In this document: positions 25,565 to 33,631 of the stretch, piece by piece
Position numbering within the stretch: the stretch's first letter is position 1
Layout of the letters: each line of letters starts with the position of its first letter
Source of the DNA: Winslowiella iniecta
GTDB taxonomy: Bacteria > Pseudomonadota > Gammaproteobacteria > Enterobacterales > Enterobacteriaceae
Length of the DNA: 64,000 nt
Reading direction: 5' to 3'
Assembly: GCF_001267535.1 (NCBI RefSeq)
Contig: NZ_JRXE01000010.1
Location: 51,123 to 115,122 of the forward strand
Translations under genes and position numbers: made by a program
The notes under the pieces: generated by a model
What the model was told of the DNA's origin: nothing
The model's input: the letters and a program-made list of their open reading frames with translations, nothing else
Databases searched by the model: none

Positions 25565-26136
25565 AAACTTGCGTTTTGATAACCACAGCCAGAGAAGAGC
25601 AGGCCAATGCTATTTATTCAATTACCAACGACTTCTTTGATGTGAAATTATTTTCAACACATGGTTGGGATAATAAAGAGGTTACGCAAGAGTTAGAAGA
25701 TACCCTTTTATCAGGAGAAGTTGATTATTTATTCAGTTTTTGTTGTCCACTTATTGTTCCTCAATATCTTCTCGACAGTGTTCGTTATCTGTGTGTGAAC
25801 TTCCATCCTTCCCCACCAGAATATCCTGGTGTTAAAGGTGCTTACCGGGCATGCTGGGATAAAAAAAATGAGTTTGGCGTGACTGCACATGTAATGGAAG
25901 AAAAAGTGGATACCGGTAAAATCCTAAAAGTTAACCGTTTCCCGATCTTAAATAATAATCTTCCTGACGCGCTAACTCTCGATTCTTTTAAATATAGTAT
26001 TGATTTATATCAAGAAGTTATTCGTGATATCGCGCAAAACAAATCATTTAACAGCAATGAACAGTGGTCAAATTTTACCATGACGCGAAAAAAATTCGAG
26101 GCATTGCATCAAGAACGTAAAAGCAATGAAGTATAA
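25561..26136 (+). CDS. Formyltransferase-fold enzyme
   Basis: A 191-residue protein with the 10-formyltetrahydrofolate-dependent formyltransferase fold. The catalytic triad of this family is visible as Asn80 and His82 in VNFHPSPPEYPG and Asp117 in KVDTGKIL. It lacks the C-terminal OB domain of methionyl-tRNA formyltransferase and the length of PurN, so it is a stand-alone small-molecule N-formyltransferase type. It would add formyl to an amine, perhaps the amine of an aminophosphonate or of an amino acid unit. N-formyl groups occur in the phosphonate fosmidomycin, but the hydroxylamine-forming oxygenase of that pathway is not evident here. It overlaps the previous gene by ATGA. Confidence 0.75.
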   Translation: MKTCVLITTAREEQANAIYSITNDFFDVKLFSTHGWDNKEVTQELEDTLLSGEVDYLFSFCCPLIVPQYLLDSVRYLCVNFHPSPPEYPGVKGAYRACWDKKNEFGVTAHVMEEKVDTGKILKVNRFPILNNNLPDALTLDSFKYSIDLYQEVIRDIAQNKSFNSNEQWSNFTMTRKKFEALHQERKSNEV

Positions 26137-26151
26137 CCAAACGAGTGAATC

Positions 26152-27282
26152 ATGATATCCCCAATCGAATTTTTAAAAGAACTCAAAGAAAATAATATTG
26201 ATACCTATTATGGTGTTCCCGATTCATTGTTAAAAAGCTTAGGGGATGCAATAAATGATTCAGTTCTGGTCAGTAACCACAGTATTACTCCTAATGAAGG
26301 TATTGCCGTCTCCAGGGCAATTGGTTATTTTTCTGCCACAAGGCAACTTCCGGTTGTCTACATGCAAAATTCGGGTCTGGGGAACGCGGTAAACCCTCTG
26401 CTTTCTTTAGCAGACCCTCAGGTCTATGGCGTGCCAATGCTAATTATTGTCGGGTGGCGAGGAGAAATTGTTGGTCAGGACCAAATTGCTGATGAGCCAC
26501 AACATCGAAAACAGGGTCGTGTCACCATCGATCTTATTCATTCTATGGGATATAACTATTTCGTTGTGGATAAAGATAGTTGTTATAAAACAATTGTTTG
26601 TGAAAGTGTTGCTCTCGCCAGGCAGAAGCAGGAGCCTGTTTTTTTAGTAGTGCGCAAAGATACATTTTCTGCTCACAACTCAAGTTCGCCTAAAAATCGA
26701 TTCAAAATGAATCGGGAAGAAGCTATAAAAAATGTATTAACCTTGTTACCTGATGACTGCATTTCTGTGGCAACCACAGGGAAAACAGGGAGAGAAATAT
26801 TTGAATTGAGACAATCCCTGAATATGCCTCATCACACTGATTTTTTATGTGTCGGCGGTATGGGCCACGCGTCGAGCATTGCAGCTGAAATTGCTCGTTA
26901 CAAACCTGAAAGATCTGTTGTGTGTTTTGACGGCGATGGCGCAGCGCTGATGCATTTAGCTTCAATGCAGCATGCCGCTTCCCAGAAAAATTTTTTACAT
27001 ATTATCTTAAATAATTGTGCTCACGAGTCTGTTGGCGGGCAAAGTACCTCATTCGATGAACTCGATGCCGCTTCGCTGGCCAGAAGTTTTGGTTATGCTA
27101 AGTTTGCCTATATCACTGAAAAAGACGAATTATGCAGAGAGACAACAAATTTCTTCCACACTCAACAGTCTACATTGTTCATAATCGGCTGCAAAATTGG
27201 CAGCAGGGATGATCTGGGCAGACCGACCACACCTGCCAGAGAGCAATATGCAGCGTTCACCAATTTTGTTAATAGTAAATAG
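26152..27282 (+). CDS. ppd: Phosphonopyruvate decarboxylase
   Basis: A 376-residue thiamine-diphosphate enzyme that decarboxylates phosphonopyruvate to phosphonoacetaldehyde and so drives the unfavourable PEP mutase reaction. Family features are the opening ISPIEFLKELKENNIDTYYGVPDS, NEGIAVSRAIGY with the Glu that activates ThDP, MQNSGLGNAVNPL, VGWRGE, QGRVTIDLIHSMG, and the ThDP/Mg motif GDGAALMH (about 261-268) ending at NN. It is placed eleven genes after pepM, separated from the formyltransferase gene by 15 bp. Together with PepM and the PhnW-like protein it completes a standard route to 2-AEP. Confidence 0.92.
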   Translation: MISPIEFLKELKENNIDTYYGVPDSLLKSLGDAINDSVLVSNHSITPNEGIAVSRAIGYFSATRQLPVVYMQNSGLGNAVNPLLSLADPQVYGVPMLIIVGWRGEIVGQDQIADEPQHRKQGRVTIDLIHSMGYNYFVVDKDSCYKTIVCESVALARQKQEPVFLVVRKDTFSAHNSSSPKNRFKMNREEAIKNVLTLLPDDCISVATTGKTGREIFELRQSLNMPHHTDFLCVGGMGHASSIAAEIARYKPERSVVCFDGDGAALMHLASMQHAASQKNFLHIILNNCAHESVGGQSTSFDELDAASLARSFGYAKFAYITEKDELCRETTNFFHTQQSTLFIIGCKIGSRDDLGRPTTPAREQYAAFTNFVNSK

Positions 27283-27380
27283 CACTCGGGATTAATCTTT
27301 CTCGTGAGTTTTTCATTGGTGCTGACTTCGATGTCGCTGAATGGATAAGAATGTAACTTAGGGTTTGCCCGGAGGTAAAA

Positions 27381-29312
27381 TTGAAAGATGTAATAATCGT
27401 GGTATCCAGAAATGACTATACCTCTTTACTCAAAGATGGGGAGTTGATTGGCTCCCTGAAAGGGAAAAATATCATTTATATTTTTTCTGTAAAATGCTCT
27501 GTTATACCCCATAACACACATTTCGAAGAACTCCACCTTATCGATATTGTAAATTCAGAGGACTACCTCACGGCGTTATTAAAATCTATTAGTTGCCGTT
27601 ACAATATTACAGACATTGTTTCTACTGGCGAAGAAGATTTGTCACCGGCGGCCTATGCCAGGCAAGCTCTTCACCTCAATGGGTTGCAGGTTGAACAGTC
27701 AAAGTTATATCGAAATAAAATTTTAATGAAACAACGATTAACTTCTACGACAATAAGGCTACCGCAATACTCGCCCGCATCAGAGATAAACACGTTAACT
27801 GATATGCTGGCGACCTTTGGAAAAATCATTATTAAGCCGAAGGATGGTTACTCTTCCAAAGGTATCACCATCGTATCAACCGCTCCCGAGCTGAATCAAT
27901 TTCTGTCAGAACAGAGTGATTTTCTTGGTCAATTTATCGCGGAAGAGTTTATTGACTCAGAGATGTATCACCTGGATGCAGTGGTATCCGGCGGAGAAAT
28001 TCTGTTTTCTACTCTTGGCAGATATCATCAACCCTTAGTGAACTTCAGCAGTAGTCAGTGGTTAGTCTCATCTGTCACCAATCAAGCTTCGGCATTACAT
28101 GAGAAAGCTAAACAAGTATTACGTGAAGTTTTAAATCATTTTGAGACTGACAAAGGTGTTTTCCACTTTGAATTTTTTTCAGATGGTGACAATGTCATAT
28201 TTTGTGAAATTGCAATGCGGCCAGCAGGAGGAGGTATTTCTGAGGCGATATATGAAACTTGGGGGATTCATCTTCATGAGATTAATGTCCAGCTTCAATT
28301 AAATATTCCGGTTACTCTTCCAGTCGTGGAGGACAGACACTCCTCTATTATCTTAATGATGAGTCAGCAGCAAGGTGTTATAACTAACTTACTGAATGAG
28401 GACTTTCTTGAAGAGAACGCATATAAAGTCTTAAAGCGAAAATCCATAGGTGATAAAGTCTCACCTGCTCAGTTCAGTTCGGACAGTATTCTCAATGTGG
28501 TTGCTGTCAGTGATAATGCTCAGGATCTGGAAGATTCTGTCAGGAAAATCACCTCTAAGACTTATTACCAAATAGAAGCAGCAATCAAAGACGTTAATAT
28601 TGATAATGTGCCACAGAAAGAGTCGTTTACGATTGTTCGTGTGATACCACATGATAAATCCTCATTCACGCAGGGGTTAATTATCGATGGTGAACACATT
28701 ATTGAGTCCACCGGGTTATATAAAAAATCCAGAATCAACATTCTCGAAGCATCAAGTGGCAAGTTGGTAAGGTCTAAGGATTTGCCTGAAGATCTGTGGG
28801 GTGAAGGATTAACCAAGGTTGATGGAAAGTACTATGCGCTCACTTTTAAAGAACAAAAAGTGATGGTACTGGATCCCACCAATCTGAATACTCTGAATAC
28901 ATTCAGCTATGAGGGAGAGGGGTGGGGTTTAACGACCGATGGTAAAAACCTTGTAATGAGTGATGGTAGTGACGAAATCACCTTTCGCGATCCGGTTGAT
29001 TTTTCGGTTATAAAAACTATCCATGTCACTTTCAATGGCAAAAAAATAGCCAAGATTAATGAGCTTCAATGGATAAAGGGTTTGATATACGCCAATGTCT
29101 GGTATACGGATATTATCTTAGTGATCAACCCTGAAGACGGTAAGGTCGTTAAATGGATTGATATGGCGGGTATTCAGTTCAACCTCGATCATTTTGACAA
29201 GAATACCAATACGCTTAATGGTATCGCTTATGATGATGTTAACGATAAGCTTTATGTCACAGGCAAAAACTGGTCTAACATCTTTGAAGTAAAATTCACT
29301 ACAGATACCTGA
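27381..29312 (+). CDS. ATP-grasp ligase fused to glutaminyl cyclase
   Basis: A 643-residue two-domain protein. Residues 1 to about 405 form an ATP-grasp ligase, with KIIIKPKDGYSSKGI near 150 and the Mg-binding FFSDGDNVIFCEIAMRPAGGG near 265-285. Residues about 413-640 form a beta-propeller glutaminyl-peptide cyclotransferase of the plant/bacterial type: FTQGLI, ESTGLY, WGEGLT, GWGLTTDGK, MSDGS, INELQW, YANVWYTD, LNGIAYD and VTGKNW are all present. Such cyclases are normally exported single-domain proteins; here no signal peptide exists, so it should act in the cytoplasm. The start is TTG 27381 with GGAGG at 27371-27375. The obvious reading is addition of glutamine to a phosphonate amine followed by cyclisation to a pyroglutamyl cap. 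A terminator follows. Confidence 0.88.
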   Translation: MKDVIIVVSRNDYTSLLKDGELIGSLKGKNIIYIFSVKCSVIPHNTHFEELHLIDIVNSEDYLTALLKSISCRYNITDIVSTGEEDLSPAAYARQALHLNGLQVEQSKLYRNKILMKQRLTSTTIRLPQYSPASEINTLTDMLATFGKIIIKPKDGYSSKGITIVSTAPELNQFLSEQSDFLGQFIAEEFIDSEMYHLDAVVSGGEILFSTLGRYHQPLVNFSSSQWLVSSVTNQASALHEKAKQVLREVLNHFETDKGVFHFEFFSDGDNVIFCEIAMRPAGGGISEAIYETWGIHLHEINVQLQLNIPVTLPVVEDRHSSIILMMSQQQGVITNLLNEDFLEENAYKVLKRKSIGDKVSPAQFSSDSILNVVAVSDNAQDLEDSVRKITSKTYYQIEAAIKDVNIDNVPQKESFTIVRVIPHDKSSFTQGLIIDGEHIIESTGLYKKSRINILEASSGKLVRSKDLPEDLWGEGLTKVDGKYYALTFKEQKVMVLDPTNLNTLNTFSYEGEGWGLTTDGKNLVMSDGSDEITFRDPVDFSVIKTIHVTFNGKKIAKINELQWIKGLIYANVWYTDIILVINPEDGKVVKWIDMAGIQFNLDHFDKNTNTLNGIAYDDVNDKLYVTGKNWSNIFEVKFTTDT

Positions 29313-29332
29313 CTGACGACGTCAGGCTGATT

Positions 29333-29388
29333 CCGCTGAGGGAAAATTATCCACTGATACTTAAATATCAGGTGTCAGCGGTTTTAGT
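29333..29388 (+). terminator. Terminator at the right end of the phosphonate operon
   Basis: Outer arms CCGCTGA/TCAGCGG (29333-29339, 29375-29381) enclose a second hairpin with CTGATA/TATCAG, followed by TTTTAGTCTT. It lies just behind the fusion gene. In the remaining space to 29614 I see no supported gene, only short frames without RBS. Confidence 0.65.
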
Positions 29389-29614
29389 CTTGTGATGCAG
29401 ACAGCCGGGCGTGCTATCAGGTAAAGCACTGAGTAGATTATTTGCTCAGGTCGATGGAACCTTATCTTGCAGGCAGAAACAGGCTGCTAAGCAGTTGGCC
29501 GGATTGCTCTGGTAAAATGCCGCCGAAAAACGAACGGCATCCTGAATATTTAATAAGCATACTCAGGCATGGCAGCGCAAAACTATCAGATCCGCTGCCG
29601 TCTTCTGTTCGTCC

Positions 29615-30724
29615 TCAAGCCGGTTTTACCTCGTCCGGCAAACGGAAGCGATAAACCGACCAGGGGGCATGCGTGTTGTCTTCGCCCTGATTGTGCGGAC
29701 TGAGGTATTCAATCTGCGGAGCAGGGATATATATCCATCCCTGCGATATCACTAACGCATCCGGCGTCACCAGCCGCTCGTCCTGAATCAGTGTTTCCCT
29801 CGAACCATCGGGTTTAAGACGATCAATTGAGCGTTTCTCGACATTCGACAAGTAAATATTGCCCTCTGCGTCAATCGCCGAACCGCCGATTGACGGGATA
29901 TCTGCCACTTTCTCAATCCGCTTTTCCAGCGCATTGTCATCCATTGACTGGTCGCACAAATACCTGGTACGAATACGGTAAAGTGGACCGGCTGGCGTTG
30001 CGTAATACAACCAGACGCCATCGGCAGTGACTTCAATTACGTCACTGTGCACGGCCGGTTTTTTTCCCTCAGCATCCATCAATACCCGTCCCTTAAACCC
30101 TTTTTGCACCAAATTATCGGGTTTACGCAATAACAGGGATGACGCCACTCTTCGGATAGTCTTACCGGTTTTCAAATCATAAATGATGATGCCACCAAGG
30201 CCGGAGTCGGTGATGTAGATCAGATCGCCATGAATCCGCAGATCATTGGGTGCGCCACCTTCCGGAAGCGATTTTTCATCAAAGCGGATCAACTTTTTCA
30301 CCTCACCCGACCGGATGTCGAACGCCACCAGTTTAGCTGCCCCCGCTCCCGGTTTATCCCCCTGAGGGGCACCCTGATCGACGACCCACAGCAAATTGTT
30401 GTCGAAAATGTGGCAGGCGTTGACGTTCACCAGGGTATTTATACCGTCATCACCCGCTTGCCAGTTATTCCAGTGATTGCCGGGAAACGCCACCAGACCT
30501 TGCTCCGTTAAGCGGGCTAGCGCTGGTGAATCGAAGTGTCCAGTAAAGCGTGGCAGGTTAACAAAGTACGAACCCTGGGCGGAGACGGCAACACCGTTAA
30601 CCAGCCACGGCGAGGTGATAACAGATTGCAGAGTGGGTTGCATAGTCGATTGCGCAAATGAAAACACCGGATGTGTGAGGCATAAAGCGGCCAGACTGCC
30701 GCTGATAAATTCTCTTCGCTGCAT
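29615..30724 (-). CDS. Exported MRJP/yellow-family beta-propeller protein
   Basis: A 369-residue protein whose N-terminus (MQRREFISGSLAALCL...FSFAQS) is a signal peptide with a twin-Arg pair, so export by Tat is possible. The mature part matches bacterial members of the major royal jelly protein/yellow family, a six-bladed propeller: PWLVNGVAVS, FPGNHWNNW, LLWVVDQG, PNDLRIHGDLIYITDSG, HSDVIEVTADGVWLYYATPAGPLYRI, DALVISQGWIYIP. The biochemical role of bacterial members is poorly defined. It stands alone, facing the end of the phosphonate operon, and its composition is like the chromosomal backbone, so it is probably outside the island. Confidence 0.8.
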   Translation of the reverse strand: MQRREFISGSLAALCLTHPVFSFAQSTMQPTLQSVITSPWLVNGVAVSAQGSYFVNLPRFTGHFDSPALARLTEQGLVAFPGNHWNNWQAGDDGINTLVNVNACHIFDNNLLWVVDQGAPQGDKPGAGAAKLVAFDIRSGEVKKLIRFDEKSLPEGGAPNDLRIHGDLIYITDSGLGGIIIYDLKTGKTIRRVASSLLLRKPDNLVQKGFKGRVLMDAEGKKPAVHSDVIEVTADGVWLYYATPAGPLYRIRTRYLCDQSMDDNALEKRIEKVADIPSIGGSAIDAEGNIYLSNVEKRSIDRLKPDGSRETLIQDERLVTPDALVISQGWIYIPAPQIEYLSPHNQGEDNTHAPWSVYRFRLPDEVKPA

Positions 30725-30925
30725 GGTTCACTCCATTGCGGATGGGGATGTCGGCGTCAGGGCCATTTCTCCGCCAGACTTATTTATTACTCTGATTTCA
30801 TTAACATAGAGTAAGCATGGCAGAAATGAGATATTTGTCACACTGGAGGTTGAGGGTGGGTACTGCTCGCTAACGGGGTATGGCGTGCCGGATATTCTGG
30901 TCATTCTGTTCAGTAAGCCTGATAG

Positions 30926-31084
30926 TGTGAAAGCCTCTCAGGCGATATCACGAAAATCGCTGCGTTAAGCATCCTGACGCCGCAGGGCGATACCTTATTA
31001 TCGGGCGGGCAGAAGCAACGGCTGGCATTTGCGCGCGCGTTGCATCTGGATCTGACTGTCTGCACCCGGCCAAAACCGCTGTAA
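30926..31084 (+). pseudogene. ABC transporter ATPase fragment
   Basis: An isolated reading frame of about 50 codons contains TPQGDTLLSGGQKQRLAFARAL, cut here as TPQGDTLL and the signature LSGGQKQRLAFARAL. The signature motif and the preceding PQG segment are those of multidrug or siderophore exporter ABC proteins. Walker A and Walker B parts are missing, and a stop (TAG) sits just upstream in frame, so this is a scrap of a deleted gene. The rest of 30725-31192 has no other supported feature. It borders the siderophore receptor gene. Confidence 0.7.
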
Positions 31085-31192
31085 AAACTCTGCCCGTTGG
31101 TATTGAGGTCAATCCAGACGGGCAAATGTTTTCATCGCCGCAGTTATCAGTAAGCACCTGCGCTAATGAGCGGGTGCAACCTGTTCTGCGAT

Positions 31193-33307
31193 TCAGAAAT
31201 TGAGTTGCATCGACACCTGCGCCATACGCGGTTCGCCCAGCTGCGCGCTGGCATAACCCACGCCGCTATAGCCATTCAGGCCGCCGGGCACGATATTGGT
31301 CCAGTAGTGGCGATTGGTCAGATTGGTGATATCCAGGCGGAAGGTGGTTGTGGTGTTAAACAACCGGGTTTTATAGGCCGCACCGGCATCCAGCGTTGTG
31401 TAACTGCCGACCCAGGCGTCGTTTTGATTATCCGTCGTGCGTCGTCCCACATAGTGAATACCGCCGTGAATATCGCTACCACTCAGCATTGGTAGATCCC
31501 AGGCGGCAAACAGGCTGGCGGTGAAGCGCGGCAGGCCGACAATCTGCTTATCTTCCGTCTGTTGGCTGGCGCTATTCAGCAGGCGTGGATCGAGCCATGT
31601 CATGCCGCCATACACGTGCAAGCGTTCGGTCGCATCGCCATCGGCCATCAATTCCAGACCACGGTTGCGCTGCTCGCCGTCTTGCGCGTAATCGCCATTG
31701 GCATGGGTATAGGCAAAAGGACGTTTAATCTGAAACAGCGCGGCGGTGAGCAGCAGCTTGTTGACGGCTAATTTGCTGCCCACTTCCACCTGACGGCTGC
31801 GATACGGCGCCAGAATATTGCCCGCATTATTGGCGGTGGCGGGCGCGGTATCCCCCTGCTGCAAACTGTCGGCGTATGACACGTATAACGTCAGCGGATC
31901 GACGGGTTTGTACATCAGACTGGCTGAACTGCTCAGGCCGCTGTCAGAAGAGTGGCTGCTCTGGCCACCGCTTTTATTGTAGCTGGCAGAGCTAAGCAGG
32001 TTTTCACTGCCTGCCAATAACAGGCTCCACTCTGGCGAGAATTGCAGATTATCGCTGAGCAGAAATGCATGCTGCGTCGCGGTGGCTGAATGATAACGCC
32101 GGGTAAAATCCGGATAATCAGGTTCAGCAAAGGCCTGGGGATTATCCAGCGAGGCGCTGCCCAATGTGAAAGTACCGCCGTTGCGTGGATTGTAATTTTT
32201 CCAGACAAAACCCCGTAACCCAGTGGCGATTTGATGGTGAATTCCACCGCTAGCCACTTCGCCATTGAGATTGGCCATATAGCTATTGATGGTGAAACGG
32301 CTGGCGGTGGCCGATGAGGTGGTGGTGGTGTAGCTGCCTTTATTATCCGTAAAGGTATGGGTCACCGCTGTGGATTCACGATCGGCAATTTGCCGCAGGA
32401 CGCCGACTTCACCCTGCCAGTTGCCGTCAAAGTCATGCCTGAAATGCACGCCCGCCGTCAGCGTATGGTTATCATTGCCCGCATAGGACTGGCCCAGATG
32501 CGCCGTTTCAGGATTCGGCGCAGACGGGAATGACAGACCGTTAGCCAGCGCGAATTTACCCGGCAAGCCTTTTTCGTAATAGTGGTAATAACTGAAATTG
32601 GTTTCCAGCACTGTCCGGTCTGTCAGGTTGGCGTCAAGCGCCAGGCTGAACAACTGACGACGCCGGGTGCTACCGGAGACATAGCCATTACCTTCATCAT
32701 CCAGCATATTCAGGCGATAGCGCAGCCGGTCATTGCTATCCAGCGGTCCGCTGACATCCCCCGCCAGCTGGTGGCTGGGGCCGGTGCCGGCGGCAAAGGT
32801 AAGACTGTGCTGTGGGATATCGCTGGCACGCTTACTGACGAAATTGAATAATCCGGCAGGATTGGCCGGACCATACAGCGATCCCGCAAGGCCATTAACT
32901 ACTTCTATACCCTCAAATTGTTCGGCAGCGTAATCGGTCGTTGAGACCACATTCAGGCCATCAATCATACTGTTCTGCACCACGCTGCCCTGCATGCCGC
33001 GCGTTTGCGGTCGCGCGCCGTCGCCCTGTACTGATGGCATATAGCGATAAAGATCGCTCACGCTTTTTAACTGCTGACGTTTGATCAGCTGCGGCGACAC
33101 GGTTTGTACTGACCAGGGTGTGTTACGAATCTCTTGCGCGCCGAGGCTGCCGAGCGTGGCTTTTTTATCAATCGAAGAGGGGGTCTGGTTGGCGGCGGCG
33201 GTCACGGTGAGTGACGGTTGTTCTGTGGCTGCATACAGCGGAAAAGCTGATAACAACATCGCGCTGGTGAGACTGCATTTCACCAGGCTAATCGACTTGA
33301 TTGGCAT
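31193..33307 (-). CDS. TonB-dependent siderophore receptor
   Basis: A 704-residue outer-membrane receptor. A Sec signal is present (LTSAMLLSAFPLYAA, cleavage near residue 26). The plug domain follows: QTPSSIDKKATLGS, IRNTPWSVQTVSPQLI, LYRYMPSVQGDGARPQTRGMQG, FEGIEVVNGLAGSLYGPANPAGLFNFVSKR. The 22-strand barrel ends with the terminal Phe of VSMQLNF. The NPAGLFNFVSKR block is typical of hydroxamate/catecholate siderophore receptors of the FhuE/FoxA-like group. The ligand is unknown. No TonB-linked ABC importer lies beside it, only an ABC exporter fragment. Confidence 0.88.
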   Translation of the reverse strand: MPIKSISLVKCSLTSAMLLSAFPLYAATEQPSLTVTAAANQTPSSIDKKATLGSLGAQEIRNTPWSVQTVSPQLIKRQQLKSVSDLYRYMPSVQGDGARPQTRGMQGSVVQNSMIDGLNVVSTTDYAAEQFEGIEVVNGLAGSLYGPANPAGLFNFVSKRASDIPQHSLTFAAGTGPSHQLAGDVSGPLDSNDRLRYRLNMLDDEGNGYVSGSTRRRQLFSLALDANLTDRTVLETNFSYYHYYEKGLPGKFALANGLSFPSAPNPETAHLGQSYAGNDNHTLTAGVHFRHDFDGNWQGEVGVLRQIADRESTAVTHTFTDNKGSYTTTTSSATASRFTINSYMANLNGEVASGGIHHQIATGLRGFVWKNYNPRNGGTFTLGSASLDNPQAFAEPDYPDFTRRYHSATATQHAFLLSDNLQFSPEWSLLLAGSENLLSSASYNKSGGQSSHSSDSGLSSSASLMYKPVDPLTLYVSYADSLQQGDTAPATANNAGNILAPYRSRQVEVGSKLAVNKLLLTAALFQIKRPFAYTHANGDYAQDGEQRNRGLELMADGDATERLHVYGGMTWLDPRLLNSASQQTEDKQIVGLPRFTASLFAAWDLPMLSGSDIHGGIHYVGRRTTDNQNDAWVGSYTTLDAGAAYKTRLFNTTTTFRLDITNLTNRHYWTNIVPGGLNGYSGVGYASAQLGEPRMAQVSMQLNF

Positions 33308-33366
33308 TGTGTTTCCGGAATGACGAATAAAGGAGAATGAGCGCCCGTAGCGCTATATGTTTTAGT

Positions 33367-33600
33367 TTATAACGATAATTTCAGATAAACCAGATAGTGA
33401 ACATTTGGGGTTGTGAAAACTAAACGAGGTGTGTCCATCCCCGGAATGAAGACCGCGTTCGGCAAACGCAGGTCGAATGTCCGGCGGTGATAATGATCCT
33501 CATCATTCACATTCAGAAAGTTTATCGAACCGGTAAAACGGGTTACGCTTTGTCCGTTATGGGTGACGATGCTTTTGATTTGGAATATAATGAATATAAC
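33367..33600 (-). other. Open frame without start, possible gene remnant
   Basis: The 324-bp space upstream of the receptor gene holds a minus-strand frame of 77 codons without an ATG. It reads protein-like: SIVTHNGQSVTRFTGSINF, VNDEDHYHRRTFDLRLP, NAVFIPGMDTPRLVF, HYLVYLKLSL then TAA. It may be the 3' end of a lost gene. A sequence resembling a Fur box (33489-33507) falls inside it. I do not recognise the family. Confidence 0.3.
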
Positions 33601-33631
33601 CTATATATCCGCTAATGCGACGAGGTGAATA

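Noticed and set aside
12653..29312. Identity with the Pantoea pantaphos (HiVir) phosphonate cluster
   Set aside because: Pantaphos uses PepM with a phosphonomethylmalate synthase and dehydratase-type enzymes; none are present here, while Ppd, PhnW, the CMP/lipid module and the ATP-grasp/cyclase fusion are.
33489..33507. Fur box controlling the siderophore receptor
   Set aside because: Match to the consensus is partial and it lies about 180 bp upstream inside a protein-like frame; kept only as an observation.
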